From the NCBI RefSeq assembly GCF_000716675.1, contig NZ_JNXT01000038.1, positions 186,001-250,000 on the forward strand: a DNA stretch of 64,000 nt, given 5' to 3'. Origin of the DNA: Streptomyces alboflavus (GTDB taxonomy: Bacteria > Actinomycetota > Actinomycetes > Streptomycetales > Streptomycetaceae). The position numbers and the translations under genes are program-made. Numbering within the stretch: the stretch's first letter is position 1; each line of letters opens with the position of its first letter. Positions 53,063 to 61,786 of this stretch are shown here, piece after piece. Below the pieces are notes generated by a model, which was not told the origin of the DNA, did not search any database, and saw only the letters and a program-made list of their open reading frames with translations.

Positions 53063-53764
53063 TCAGGCGCTGATTCCGGCCTGCTCCCGCTGCTGTGCCG
53101 CCTCGTCCTCGACGAGTGCGCGCTCGGCCGCGTTGTCCAGCGTCGCGAGCACCCACTGCTCGAAGTCGATGCCGGACTGCTCCGCGGCCTTGTGCCACCA
53201 CTGGAGCCTGCTGCCGGGAACGGCGAGCCTCCGCATCGTCTCGGGCGTCTGGGTACCGTCGCGCGCCTCGTCCTCACGGGCGACGCGGATGGCGCTGCGC
53301 AGTTGCTTGGTCGTCCACTGCATCTGCTCGGCCCGGTCGAGCCACAGCTCCTGCTCGTCGATCGGCAGCGAAGCCAGCTCCGCGTGGTGCTGAAAGCTGA
53401 GCGCCGCGCGCCGTCGGCTGAAGTCGAAGCGCCGTGACACCCATGCGTAGTTGCGCAGGGTCTGGTACTGGAGCCCGGCGGCGCGAATGCCGCGCTGGTA
53501 GCGGTCGGTGTAGTGGTCCTTGCCGTATACGAGCCAGTCCCCGAGCCACCAGGAAGAAGAGTTGACGATTCCGGAGAGCTGGCGGCCTGCCCGCTCCCAG
53601 TCCTCGAAGGTGAGACCGGCCGGCATCTGCAGGCCCACCTTCGTCGTCAGCACCTGGCCACGACGCTCGTCCACTGCTGTTCTTCGCTGCCGCGGCACCG
53701 CGCTCGCGTTTCGGCGGAAGAGCACAACCTTCGAGTCCTCGAGGTCGCTGACCTGGTTCGTCAT
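53063..53764 (-). CDS. LmbU-family transcriptional regulator
   Basis: A 233 aa regulator of the family named for LmbU of lincomycin biosynthesis, found almost only in actinomycete natural-product clusters. The conserved core is GLTFEDWERAGRQLSGIVNS, SSWWLGDWLVYGKDHY, LQYQTLRNYAWVSRRFD and LSFQHHAELASLPIDEQELW, which includes the DNA-binding helix-turn-helix. ATG 53764 is preferred because GGAGG lies 4 nt upstream; the adjacent in-frame ATG 53767 is too close to it. It converges on the KtzT-like gene and is the likely pathway regulator of the piperazate-type module. Confidence 0.85.
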   Translation of the reverse strand: MTNQVSDLEDSKVVLFRRNASAVPRQRRTAVDERRGQVLTTKVGLQMPAGLTFEDWERAGRQLSGIVNSSSWWLGDWLVYGKDHYTDRYQRGIRAAGLQYQTLRNYAWVSRRFDFSRRRAALSFQHHAELASLPIDEQELWLDRAEQMQWTTKQLRSAIRVAREDEARDGTQTPETMRRLAVPGSRLQWWHKAAEQSGIDFEQWVLATLDNAAERALVEDEAAQQREQAGISA

Positions 53765-54148
53765 CATGCCTCCATGTGAAAGAACATCGAACGAACGCGG
53801 ACACAACGGTCCGCGTTCGAACTGGAAATGCCGTGCGGGTATGGCAGCCGTGTCCTGACCCGGAACCGGGTCGGAAGCCTTCGCGCATCGCGAGGCACAG
53901 GCTGGCCAATCAATCACAGCCGATCGGCCGGATGAGGGCTCTCCCCAAGCCGCTCGCCGAATCGGGTCGTCAGAGTTCCGTCAACTCATCGCTGGATCCG
54001 TCGGCGCGGCACGTGCGTGTACGCCGACGGGCCGCCCTCACCGCTCGAGGGGGCCGCCGGCACTGAGCACAGGCAGGTCCGGCCGTTCGGCGCATCCTTG
54101 AGGACTGCGCAGAAGGCATTCAGTCGGCATGTGTGTGGATTCGTACAT

Positions 54149-54182
54149 CAACTACTCGCCCCGTTCAACTACTCGCCCCGTT
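54149..54182. repeat. 17-bp perfect tandem repeat
   Basis: CAACTACTCGCCCCGTT occurs twice in direct succession (54149-54165, 54166-54182) in the non-coding region upstream of the IS701-like gene. Confidence 0.85.
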
Positions 54183-54370
54183 CGCCTCGACCACGACCTC
54201 CGCGTCCTCGGGACGGCCGACGTGTCCTCCATCGGTACCGATGACCCGGTTTCGCAGCGGTCTCTTCCAAAGGCCTACCCGAGTAGAACCCGACACCTGT
54301 TGGAGATTCAAGGAAGAGGCAGTCGCTCGTCGCGACTTTTCGAAGTTCGAACAAGATAGCCCAGCGCCGC

Positions 54371-54430
54371 TATGCCTGTCCTGGCGTGGTGCACCTCCCT
54401 TATGCCTGTCCTGGCGTGGTGCATCTCCCT
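54371..54430. repeat. 30-bp tandem repeat
   Basis: Two adjacent 30-bp units (54371-54400, 54401-54430), starting TATGCCTGTCCTGGCGTGG and differing at one position. A recent duplication in the same non-coding region. Confidence 0.85.
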
Positions 54431-55139
54431 CAGGACTCGGACAGCGGGGGCTTTACCGATCAACTTCCGCCATGGACAGCATGAATCGAGCCAACTGCAA
54501 CGCGGAGTGAAACGGTTGCAGACGAGAAGGGGGACATACAGAAGACGGGGGCCTTCGCTGAGTTGGCGAGCCGGATTCGGGGCAAACGGTGATGGTCCGT
54601 CACCATTGGCGCCTATTAGGGGAATCCCAGGGCTGCTAGCACACTCTAGCATTTTCCATACAGACTCTTCACACAAGTATCGGCCACGCTCCCGCGGATG
54701 TGGCCGAAGAGCGCCTCGCCCGGCACGTCGGTCTGCGGCTATGCGGAGTCAGACCCACCGGGACGAGCATGGAGGTGCGCGCGGAGAGTCGCGGTGCGAG
54801 CGGAGGAGAGAGCCGGGCCCGACGGGCACCCCCCGGGGGCGCTCTGGGGGCCACGGCGGAACACCCCTCGGAATGGTGTACTCCAGGACACGAATGCCCG
54901 GAAGTTGGAATTCCAGATCCCCTCCGCAGAAGCGGCCCAGCAGTTGGTGCCGAACTGGAACCCGAAACGGAGAGGTGGATTCCACTGCTTGCGCCCTCGC
55001 TGATGTGGTGCGCGAACCCGATTTGCTGCCGTGGTTGCCACATCAGTCACACCCGCAGCAAGATGGTGCGACGCGCTCTCGGATCCTAGACTCGACGCTC
55101 CGCAGCTGCCGCTCAGGGACGTCCGGGAGGGATCGCAGC

Positions 55140-56375
55140 ATGCTTGTGCCCTGCGCATTGCCAACGTCGGCTCCGGGCGGCGAGGCGCCCGAAACCCACT
55201 TGGCGTCTCCTTTCGGCGACTTCACCGACCAGGTCTTCCAGCATCTGCGCCGTGCCGATCAGCGCAGATGGGCGGGTGCCTATGTGGCGGGTCTTCTCAT
55301 CACTCCCGGGAAGAAGTCCGTGCGCCGCCTCGCCGAAGCCGTCTCCGGGTCCCCCACCGCCGTGCAGTCCCTGCGCCAGTTCGTGAGCCTGAGCCCCTGG
55401 GACTGGGACCCGGTCATGGAGGAACTCACCCGCTGGGCCGAGAGTCACGGCCGCGTCTCCACCTGGGCGATCGGCCGCGCGGTCCTGCCCAAGCGCGGCG
55501 ACCGGTCCGTGGGCGTGCACCGCCACTTCGACCCGGACTCCGGCCGCACCCTCAACTGCCAGCTGGGGCTCGGCGCCTTCCTGGGCATCGGCGCCCTGCA
55601 CGTCCCGGTCGACTGGCGACTGCTGCTTCCGGCGCCCTGGACCGAGGACGCCCAGCTGCGCCGACGCGCACGCATACCCGACGACGTCTGTCACCGCCCG
55701 CTGTGGGCCCAGGCCCTGGACCTGGTCGACACCCTGGAGGCCCGCACCGCGCCCACGCCCGCGCCAGTCGTCGCCGACATGAGCGACGACCCCGACGCGG
55801 CGCTCTTCCTGCGCGGACTCAGCCAGCGGGCGCGCGACTTCGTGGTCGCCGTGCCCCAGCACCTGAAGGTCCTGCCCGTCGGTGACCGCACACCCGGCAC
55901 CCCGGAGCCGGTGAGCGCGCGGAGCCATGTCTCCTCGGGGAACGCCGACTCCGTCCTCGTCACCGCGCCGGACGGCCACCGGCAGCACACCCGCGTCCGG
56001 TCGGTGCTCGTGCGCCTGCCCGGGGCCAGGCCGGGCGCGACCCCTGAATATCCCTATCGTCTATTCACGGATGTGCTACCGGAAAGTCGTCCGGGCTCCA
56101 TGTGGCTGACCAGCCTGACACATGAACGCCTCGACAACGTTGCCTCACTCGCCACCCATCGGACCTGGTGCACCACAGCGGTCACGGGCATGGAACGCCA
56201 CTTCGGACTCCTCGACTTCGAGGGCCGTTCCTTTCCTGGCTGGTATCACCACATGACGCTCGTTTCCGCCGCGTACACCTATCAGCGACTCACGCACCGA
56301 CCGGTTCCGCGGCATATGCCTTGCTGTCCCGCGCCACTCCCCCGAAACCATCGGCAACGACTGCACTTGGTCTGA
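55140..56375 (+). CDS. IS701-like DDE transposase homologue, catalytic Asp lost
   Basis: A 411 aa protein of the IS701-type DDE superfamily. Matching segments are DQRRWAGAYVAGLLITPGKK near residue 45, KSVRRLAEAVS, RGDRSVGVHRHFD, VVADMSDDPDAALF (second acidic site) and GMERHFGLLDFEGRSFPGWY (final Glu region). The first catalytic Asp, expected in a WVxDDTxxPK motif, is replaced by G112-R113 in WAIGRAVLPK. The flanks show no terminal inverted repeats that I could identify. It is therefore probably a domesticated or dead protein, as often seen beside actinomycete biosynthetic clusters. ATG 55140 has GGGAGG upstream; a longer frame from 54372 has no support. Confidence 0.75.
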   Translation: MLVPCALPTSAPGGEAPETHLASPFGDFTDQVFQHLRRADQRRWAGAYVAGLLITPGKKSVRRLAEAVSGSPTAVQSLRQFVSLSPWDWDPVMEELTRWAESHGRVSTWAIGRAVLPKRGDRSVGVHRHFDPDSGRTLNCQLGLGAFLGIGALHVPVDWRLLLPAPWTEDAQLRRRARIPDDVCHRPLWAQALDLVDTLEARTAPTPAPVVADMSDDPDAALFLRGLSQRARDFVVAVPQHLKVLPVGDRTPGTPEPVSARSHVSSGNADSVLVTAPDGHRQHTRVRSVLVRLPGARPGATPEYPYRLFTDVLPESRPGSMWLTSLTHERLDNVASLATHRTWCTTAVTGMERHFGLLDFEGRSFPGWYHHMTLVSAAYTYQRLTHRPVPRHMPCCPAPLPRNHRQRLHLV

Positions 56376-56795
56376 CGACCGCACCGGATTGACCTGTATT
56401 CAGGATTCGTCCGGCATATTCCCGGCGGCCGCATGACTGCCGTGTGATTACCACCTGACCGTCGCGTGACCGCTACATGGCGACTACGGCGAACCCGATT
56501 CCCCGACCCCATGAGCGAATTGGCGCAATTGACTACGAGTCATCCCGGACATCGCGCATTCCACGGGACGCGGCACGCCCGGAATTGCGGCGCGACACGG
56601 GAAAGGGCGTCCATCCGGCGCACCGGGTCGACGCGCCTCGCGCACCCGAGGCCCGGCGTGCGTGCCGTAAGGGTGCGGCCCTGGAGACCGCCGGGGGAGG
56701 TCGGTCTCCAGGGCCGCGGGATCGGTACCGACATGCGGCAGCACGCCGGCCCGAAGCCTGTGGCCGCGATGCGGCCGGTTCACCCGGCCCGCGGG
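56376..56795. other. Intergenic region with a terminator hairpin at 56675-56717
   Basis: The 420 bp between the IS701-like gene and HicB-like copy E, with no supported gene. GCGGCCCTGGAGACCG (56675-56690) pairs perfectly with 56702-56717 around an 11-nt loop and is a strong terminator for copy E, 79 nt past its stop. Confidence 0.75.
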
Positions 56796-57362
56796 CTAGT
56801 TCACCCAGCCCGTGTAGCGCTGGGAGCTTCCCTGTGCACCGCGCGGCACGCGCCGCTCCGCGCGGCGGCCGCGCTGCTCATCGAACTCCAGCATCGCCGA
56901 TACCGCTCGAACCAGCCATGCGTTGACCGACAGCCGCTCGCGTCCCGCGGCCTCCTCGATCCGGGTCTTGAGGTGCTCGGGCGGTCGGAAGTTGATGCGG
57001 GAGGTCGCACCTTCCTCCCCGTTCATCGTCACTGGCGCCAGTGACACCAGTGATGGCGCCACCCTGCTGTGCGGGTGGTCGAAGTCGTGGTCGACCTCGT
57101 CCTCGAACGGCTGGTCCGGCGGGGGCGCCGTCACGACGAACGTCGGGTCGAGACCCCGCAGACGTATCTCGACCGAACCGGGGGCCAGGTCGCGGGTGAT
57201 CTCGTCCGCGGCGGCCGACAGCGCGTCAAGAAGCGTCAGACGGACAGCGGAAGCCAGCGGCGCGACGAGACGTTCGGCGAGTTCTCGCGTCTCCTCGTCG
57301 CCCGCCTCCACTGCGGCCGACAGCTCCTGGCGCAGGTTGTTGACGTACCGCGTAAGTTCCAC
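56796..57362 (-). CDS. Full-length HicB-like antitoxin-type protein (copy E)
   Basis: The only complete member of the repeated family, 188 aa. It has the conserved N-terminal domain (MELTRYVNNLRQELSAAVEA, then ALSAAADEITRDLAPG and LRGLDPTFVV, residues 1-78), an acidic linker (FEDEVDHDFDHPH) and a C-terminal ribbon-helix-helix (SRINFRPPEHLKTRIEEAAG with SVNAWLVRAVSAML, residues ~121-158) like HicB/CopG antitoxins. No HicA-like toxin is adjacent on either side. The start is GTG 57362; upstream lies the shared ATGGCGCCAT leader, which the ribbon-helix-helix could bind. That link is inference. Confidence 0.8.
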   Translation of the reverse strand: MELTRYVNNLRQELSAAVEAGDEETRELAERLVAPLASAVRLTLLDALSAAADEITRDLAPGSVEIRLRGLDPTFVVTAPPPDQPFEDEVDHDFDHPHSRVAPSLVSLAPVTMNGEEGATSRINFRPPEHLKTRIEEAAGRERLSVNAWLVRAVSAMLEFDEQRGRRAERRVPRGAQGSSQRYTGWVN

Positions 57363-57425
57363 GGCGCCATCGTCGCACCACTATGGCGCCATGCGCAAGC
57401 TTTCGAGGCATCACTATCGCGACTC
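57363..57425 (-). promoter_or_regulatory. ATGGCGCCAT-type operator/leader, copy E
   Basis: ATGGCGCCAT at 57383-57392 ends 20 nt before the GTG start, followed by AGTGGTGCGACGATGGCGCC. Outer sequence GATGCCTCGAAAGCTTGCGC matches the other copies less well. Confidence 0.7.
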
Positions 57426-57610
57426 TTGGCACCGCGTGTCGTCGCCGGGCCCAGGAGGCGGTTTCCGGTCAGACCGCGCCGCCCCCGGCCGACCGTGCCG
57501 GAGCGCCAACCCGTGGCGGGAATGAGGCGTGTGACTTACGCTCGCCGCCCCAGGCGCACCACACTGGACCTCCACGCCCAAGAGCCGGAGCGCGACGAGG
57601 AGTTGGTGAG

Positions 57611-58036
57611 ATGTCCACGCAGTCCCCCGCGGGATCCGACCGGGCGACCAGGGAAGTGATCGACGCCTATCTGGCCCGGCTCGCGGAGCGGGACCTGGAC
57701 GGCGCGGTGCGGCTGTTCTCCGAGTCGGCGGAGTGGGTCGCGCCGGGTTCGCCGGAGGTCCCGTGGTCGGGGAACCGGACCGGGCGCGCGGGGGTCCAGG
57801 AGTTCTTCACCACCCTGCACGCCTATCTGCAGCCCGAGGAGTTCACCGTCACGCACATCGTCGTCGACGGCGAGCAGGGCGTGATCCTCGGCCACCTGCG
57901 CGACACCGTCAAGGCCACCGGCGCCCCGCTGACCACGCCCTTCGCCGCCCATCTCACGGTGGTCGGCGGCCAGGTCACGCGCTACCACCTGTTCGAGGAC
58001 ACCTACGCACTGCACCGCGCCGCGACCGGCGCCTGA
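57611..58036 (+). CDS. SnoaL-like / NTF2-fold protein
   Basis: A 141 aa protein with the SnoaL-like cone fold: TREVIDAYLARLAERDLDGAVRLFS at the N-terminus, VEWVAPG-like SAEWVAPGSPEVPWSGNRTG, then FFTTLHAYLQPEEF and VVGGQVTRYHLFEDTYALHRA. Such proteins are small cyclases, isomerases or ligand-binding domains; no catalytic Asp/His pair can be assigned with confidence. ATG 57611 has GAGGAG upstream. It is followed 25 nt later by a second protein of the same fold, probably in one operon. Confidence 0.75.
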   Translation: MSTQSPAGSDRATREVIDAYLARLAERDLDGAVRLFSESAEWVAPGSPEVPWSGNRTGRAGVQEFFTTLHAYLQPEEFTVTHIVVDGEQGVILGHLRDTVKATGAPLTTPFAAHLTVVGGQVTRYHLFEDTYALHRAATGA

Positions 58037-58061
58037 CCGACCCGCGAGAGAGGCACGCCAG

Positions 58062-58385
58062 ATGACCCCCCGTGACCGCATGCCGTCCCATCCGGTGGTG
58101 AGCGCCTTCGTGGACGCGGTCAACGCCCAGGACCCCGCGGCGCTGTGGACCGTGCTCGCGACGGACGCCACCGTGATCGACGTGGGAACCGAACGCGACC
58201 TCGACGCGTGGGTGGAACGTGAGCTGTTCTCGTCCCACGCCCGGATGGAGGTGGTGCGGGAGTCGCCCGACGGTCTGTCGGTCACGGCCCGCTTCCACAA
58301 CGACATCTGGGGCGACATCGACACCGCGTGGGAGTTCTCGGTGTCCGAGGGCGTCATCCGGCGGTTCGTCGCCGGACCCGCCTGA
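58062..58385 (+). CDS. Small SnoaL-like / NTF2-fold protein
   Basis: A 107 aa protein with an NTF2-like pattern (PVVSAFVDAVNAQDPAALWTVLATDATVIDV, split over helix and first strands; then ARFHNDIWGDIDTAWEFSVSEG). GAGAGAGG lies upstream of ATG 58062. It is shorter than its neighbour and may pair with it as a heterodimer. Function unknown. A hairpin terminator follows. Confidence 0.68.
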   Translation: MTPRDRMPSHPVVSAFVDAVNAQDPAALWTVLATDATVIDVGTERDLDAWVERELFSSHARMEVVRESPDGLSVTARFHNDIWGDIDTAWEFSVSEGVIRRFVAGPA

Positions 58386-58414
58386 GCGTCGGGTCCGGCG
58401 GGAGACCGGGCGTG

Positions 58415-58448
58415 CCGCGGGGCGGACCACGACCGGTCCGCCCCGCGG
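58415..58448. terminator. Hairpin after the SnoaL-like pair
   Basis: CCGCGGGGCGGACC at 58415-58428 pairs perfectly with 58435-58448 around a 6-nt loop, 29 nt past the stop. It separates the SnoaL-like operon from the AfsR-like regulator. Confidence 0.75.
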
Positions 58449-58513
58449 GTCCACGGCCGGTCCGCCGGACGGACCGCGCGGCAGAGGGAAGCCGAGGGAA
58501 GAGGGGCAATGGC

Positions 58514-61500
58514 GTGAGCCGCACCCCCGGACCCGAGGTGGAGCAGGCACCGAAGGAGTCGGTGCGGATCCGCCTCCTTGGCCCGGTGAGCGTGGAGGTC
58601 CGGGGCCGTCAGGTCGGTCTCGGGCCGCAGCAGCGCGCACTCCTCGCGGCCCTCGCCCTCGCCCGCGGCCACCCCGTCAGCACCTCCCGGCTCGCCGAAC
58701 TCCTGTGGGAGGGTGAGGCACCGGACGGCGCGGTGAGCGCCCTGCGCACCCACGTCCTGCATCTGCGCCGCATCCTGGAGCCGGGCCGCCGCGCCACCTC
58801 CGGGTTCGAGGTCCTGGTCAGCGCGGGGGCCCGCAGCAACACCAGCTACACCCTCCAGGTGTCCGACGAGCAGGTCGACGCTTTGCGCTTCGTCCACCTC
58901 ACCGACCGGGCCCGCAAGGCCGCCGCCGACGGCGACGCGGACGCTGTCGTCGCGCTGCTCGACGAGGCCCTGTCGCTGTGGACCGGCCCCGCCCTGGAGG
59001 GCGTCAGCGACCGCAGCTTCGCGCTCGCCGAGGCCGAACGCCTCCAGGAGCTGCGGCTCGTGGCCCGCGAGGACCGCCTCGACGCGCTGATCGAGCTGGG
59101 CCACTACGAGCAGTCGGTGGCCGAACTGACCACGCTCGTCGCCGAGTTCCCGCTGCGCGAGCGGCTGCGCTGCCAGTTGATGCTGGCGCTGCACCGCTCC
59201 GGCAGACAGGCGGAGGCCCTCGCCTCGTACCGCGACTTCTACCAGCTCCTCGACGCGGAAGTGGGCATCGAGCCCGGCCGCCCCCTCAAGGAACTCCACC
59301 AGCGCGTCCTGTCCGGCGACCCCGCCCCCGGCGCCCCGGCCGCGCCCCCTGTCCGGCCGGTGCCCCGCCAACTCCCGCCCGACGTCGCCAGTTTCACCGG
59401 CCGCTCGGACTATCTGCGCCAGCTCGACACCCTCCTCGCCCGGCACGAGGCGGGCCCGGGGCAGACGCTGGTGATCTCCTCCGTGTCCGGCATGGCGGGC
59501 GTCGGCAAGACCACCCTCGCGCTGCACTGGATGCACCGGGTCGCCGACCGCTTCCCCGACGGACAGCTGTACGCGAACCTGCGCGGCCACGCCCAGGAGG
59601 GGCTGACGACGGCCGACGAGGCGCTCGGGCAGCTCCTGCGGGCGCTGGGCGTCGACACCGGGCATCTGCCGGAGAGCACCGACGAGAAGGCGGCCCTGTA
59701 CCGCTCGCTGCTCGCGGGCCGGCGCATGCTGATCCTGCTCGACGACGCGGCCGGGCTCGCGCAGGTGCGCCCGCTCCTTCCCGGCTCGCCGACCTGCTTC
59801 GTCGTCGTCACCAGCCGCAACGACCTGCGGGGCCTGACCGCCTTCCACGACGCGCACCGGGTCAGCCTCGACGTCTTCGGCGAGGAGGAGGCCCTCGCGC
59901 TGCTCGCCCGCGTCATCGGCGCGGACCGGGTGCGGCACGAGCCGGAGGCCGCCGCCGAGGCCGTCCAGTTGTGCGGGCTGCTGCCGCTGGCCGTCAGGAT
60001 CGTCGCGGCCCACCTCATCGGCGACCGGCATCCGCCCATCGAGGAGGTCGTACGGCGGCTGCGCGGCGGCGACCGGCTGCGCGAGCTGACCCTGGACCAG
60101 GAGGAGCACACGGGCGTACGCGGTGTGCTCGCCCTGTCGTACCGGTCGCTGTCCGCCGCCGAGCAGGAGCTCCTGCGGCTGCTCGCGCTCGCCCCGGGAC
60201 CCGGGATCTCCGCCCCGGCCGCCGCCGCCCTCGCCGGGACCGACCTGCCCGCCACCGCCCGGCTCCTGGACCAGCTGGTCGCCCGCAGCCTCCTCGAGAG
60301 CCACCAGCCGGGCCACTTCCATCTGCACGCCCTCGTCGGCCTGTTCGCCCGGGAGCGGGCCCGGGAGCAGGACAGCCCCACCGCCCGCGAGCGCGCCGTC
60401 GGCCGCCTGCTCACCTGGTACCTGGCCACCGCCGAACAGGCCGCCCACCTGCTGTACGGCACCTTCTACTCCTGGTACGCGGCCGACCCGCCGGAGGCCG
60501 ACGGCTCCCCCACGGCGCCACTGGTCTTCAGGGGCGCCACCGAGGCCCTCGCGTGGCTCGACGACGAGCGGGCCGCGCTGCTCGCCTGCACCCGGCACGC
60601 CGTCCGGTACGGGCCGCGCTCCTTCGCCTGGAAGTCGGCGCTCGCCCTGCACGGGCACCTCATGGAGCACGGGCGCCGCACGGACTGGCTGCGGGCCGCG
60701 CACGCCGGGCTCGGGGCCGCCGAGGCCGCGCAGGACGACCACGCGCGGGCGGTGATGCACTGGAGCATGTGCTACGTGCTGTGGGAGCTGGCCCGGCACG
60801 ACGAGGCGCTGTGGCACAGCGCGCACGCCGAGAGCCTGTTCGCGCGGACCGGGCAGCCCGTGGAGACCGCCGGAGCGGTGCTCGGGCTCGCCGCCTCGCA
60901 CCGCGAACGCGGCGCCCTCGACCAGGCCGCCCGCGAGGCCGAGCGGGCTCTTGCCCTGTACGCGGGCAGCGGACAGCCCGCGGGTGAGGCGTGGGCGCTG
61001 TGCATGCTCGGCTTCGTCCGCCTCGACCAGGGCCGGCTCACCGTCGCCCACCGGCACTTCGGCACGGCCCGTGCGCGCGCCGAGGCCTCGCGGGACCAGC
61101 ACACGGTGATGCTGTCCCTGTGGGGGCTCGGCGCCGTCGAGCACGCGCTCGGCGCTGCGGACGAGGCGCAGCGACTCCTCACCCGGGCGCTCGCCGCGGA
61201 CGGCAGGCTCCTGTTCACCTACGCGGCGGAGGGCGCGCTCAACGCCCTCGCGGTGGTGTGCAGGGACGCCGGGGATCCGCGGCTCGCGCTCAAGTACGCC
61301 GTCGACGCGCTCGGCGTCACCCACCGCACGCACCGGCGACTCGTGGAGCCGGAGGCCCTCAGCACGATCGGCACGGTGCTGCTGCGTCTCGACGACGCGC
61401 CCGGCGCCCTCGACCACCACGGCCGCGCCCTGGAGGCGGCGCGCGCGGCGGGCTGCCGACGGGCCGAGGCCGGGGCGCTTGTGGGGCTCGCGGCCGTGCA

Positions 61501-61786
61501 CCGGCACCTGGGCGACCACGGCGAGGCGCTCGCGTGCATCCGCCGTGCCCTCGCCACGGCCCGGCAGTCCGGGCTGCGCCTCGCCGAGGCCGAGGCGCGG
61601 GCCGAGCTGGCCCTGGTGCATCTGGCGCTCGGTCAGCCCGCCCGGGCGGCGCGTGCCGTCGAGCGGTCCCTGCGGCTGTACCGGTCCGCCAGCCACCAGC
61701 CGGGTCTTGCCCGCGCCCTGGAGGTGGAGGCCGCCGTGCGGCGCGCGGACCCCGGGCTCAGCTCAGCGCCCGTACCCCCGCCGTGA
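58514..61786 (+). CDS. Large SARP regulator with NB-ARC and TPR domains (AfsR-like)
   Basis: A 1090 aa regulator with AfsR architecture: OmpR-type winged helix (~15-115, VRIRLLGPVSVEVRGRQVGL, split by length), activation domain (~120-265, ending EALASYRDFYQLLDAEVGIEPGRP), NB-ARC ATPase (~285-570, P-loop GMAGVGKTTLAL near 325-335, Walker B MLILLDDAAG) and C-terminal TPR repeats (~700-1050, repeated A-E-LALY and ALVGLAAVHRHLGDH units). Such proteins integrate signals through ATP-dependent oligomerisation to activate secondary metabolism. GTG 58514 follows a GAGGGG site. The 3' end overlaps the opposite-strand azlD gene by 29 bp. Its target genes are not evident. Confidence 0.87.
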   Translation: MSRTPGPEVEQAPKESVRIRLLGPVSVEVRGRQVGLGPQQRALLAALALARGHPVSTSRLAELLWEGEAPDGAVSALRTHVLHLRRILEPGRRATSGFEVLVSAGARSNTSYTLQVSDEQVDALRFVHLTDRARKAAADGDADAVVALLDEALSLWTGPALEGVSDRSFALAEAERLQELRLVAREDRLDALIELGHYEQSVAELTTLVAEFPLRERLRCQLMLALHRSGRQAEALASYRDFYQLLDAEVGIEPGRPLKELHQRVLSGDPAPGAPAAPPVRPVPRQLPPDVASFTGRSDYLRQLDTLLARHEAGPGQTLVISSVSGMAGVGKTTLALHWMHRVADRFPDGQLYANLRGHAQEGLTTADEALGQLLRALGVDTGHLPESTDEKAALYRSLLAGRRMLILLDDAAGLAQVRPLLPGSPTCFVVVTSRNDLRGLTAFHDAHRVSLDVFGEEEALALLARVIGADRVRHEPEAAAEAVQLCGLLPLAVRIVAAHLIGDRHPPIEEVVRRLRGGDRLRELTLDQEEHTGVRGVLALSYRSLSAAEQELLRLLALAPGPGISAPAAAALAGTDLPATARLLDQLVARSLLESHQPGHFHLHALVGLFARERAREQDSPTARERAVGRLLTWYLATAEQAAHLLYGTFYSWYAADPPEADGSPTAPLVFRGATEALAWLDDERAALLACTRHAVRYGPRSFAWKSALALHGHLMEHGRRTDWLRAAHAGLGAAEAAQDDHARAVMHWSMCYVLWELARHDEALWHSAHAESLFARTGQPVETAGAVLGLAASHRERGALDQAAREAERALALYAGSGQPAGEAWALCMLGFVRLDQGRLTVAHRHFGTARARAEASRDQHTVMLSLWGLGAVEHALGAADEAQRLLTRALAADGRLLFTYAAEGALNALAVVCRDAGDPRLALKYAVDALGVTHRTHRRLVEPEALSTIGTVLLRLDDAPGALDHHGRALEAARAAGCRRAEAGALVGLAAVHRHLGDHGEALACIRRALATARQSGLRLAEAEARAELALVHLALGQPARAARAVERSLRLYRSASHQPGLARALEVEAAVRRADPGLSSAPVPPP

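Larger units (their letters stand above)
53765..55139. other. 1.4-kb region without a supported gene, with two tandem repeats
   Basis: Divergent region between the LmbU-family gene and the IS701-like gene. Frames through it show no coding bias or recognisable protein. It carries a 17-bp and a 30-bp tandem duplication (separate entries) and is less GC-rich near 54130-54700. It is long for a control region and may be decayed DNA of a lost gene or element. Confidence 0.55.

Noticed and set aside
55140..56375. Active insertion sequence
   Set aside because: First catalytic Asp is missing and I could not identify terminal inverted repeats or target-site duplications.
56796..57362. Classical HicAB toxin-antitoxin pair
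   Set aside because: The protein has an antitoxin-like ribbon-helix-helix, but no HicA-like small double-stranded-RNA-binding toxin is encoded on either side of any of the five copies.
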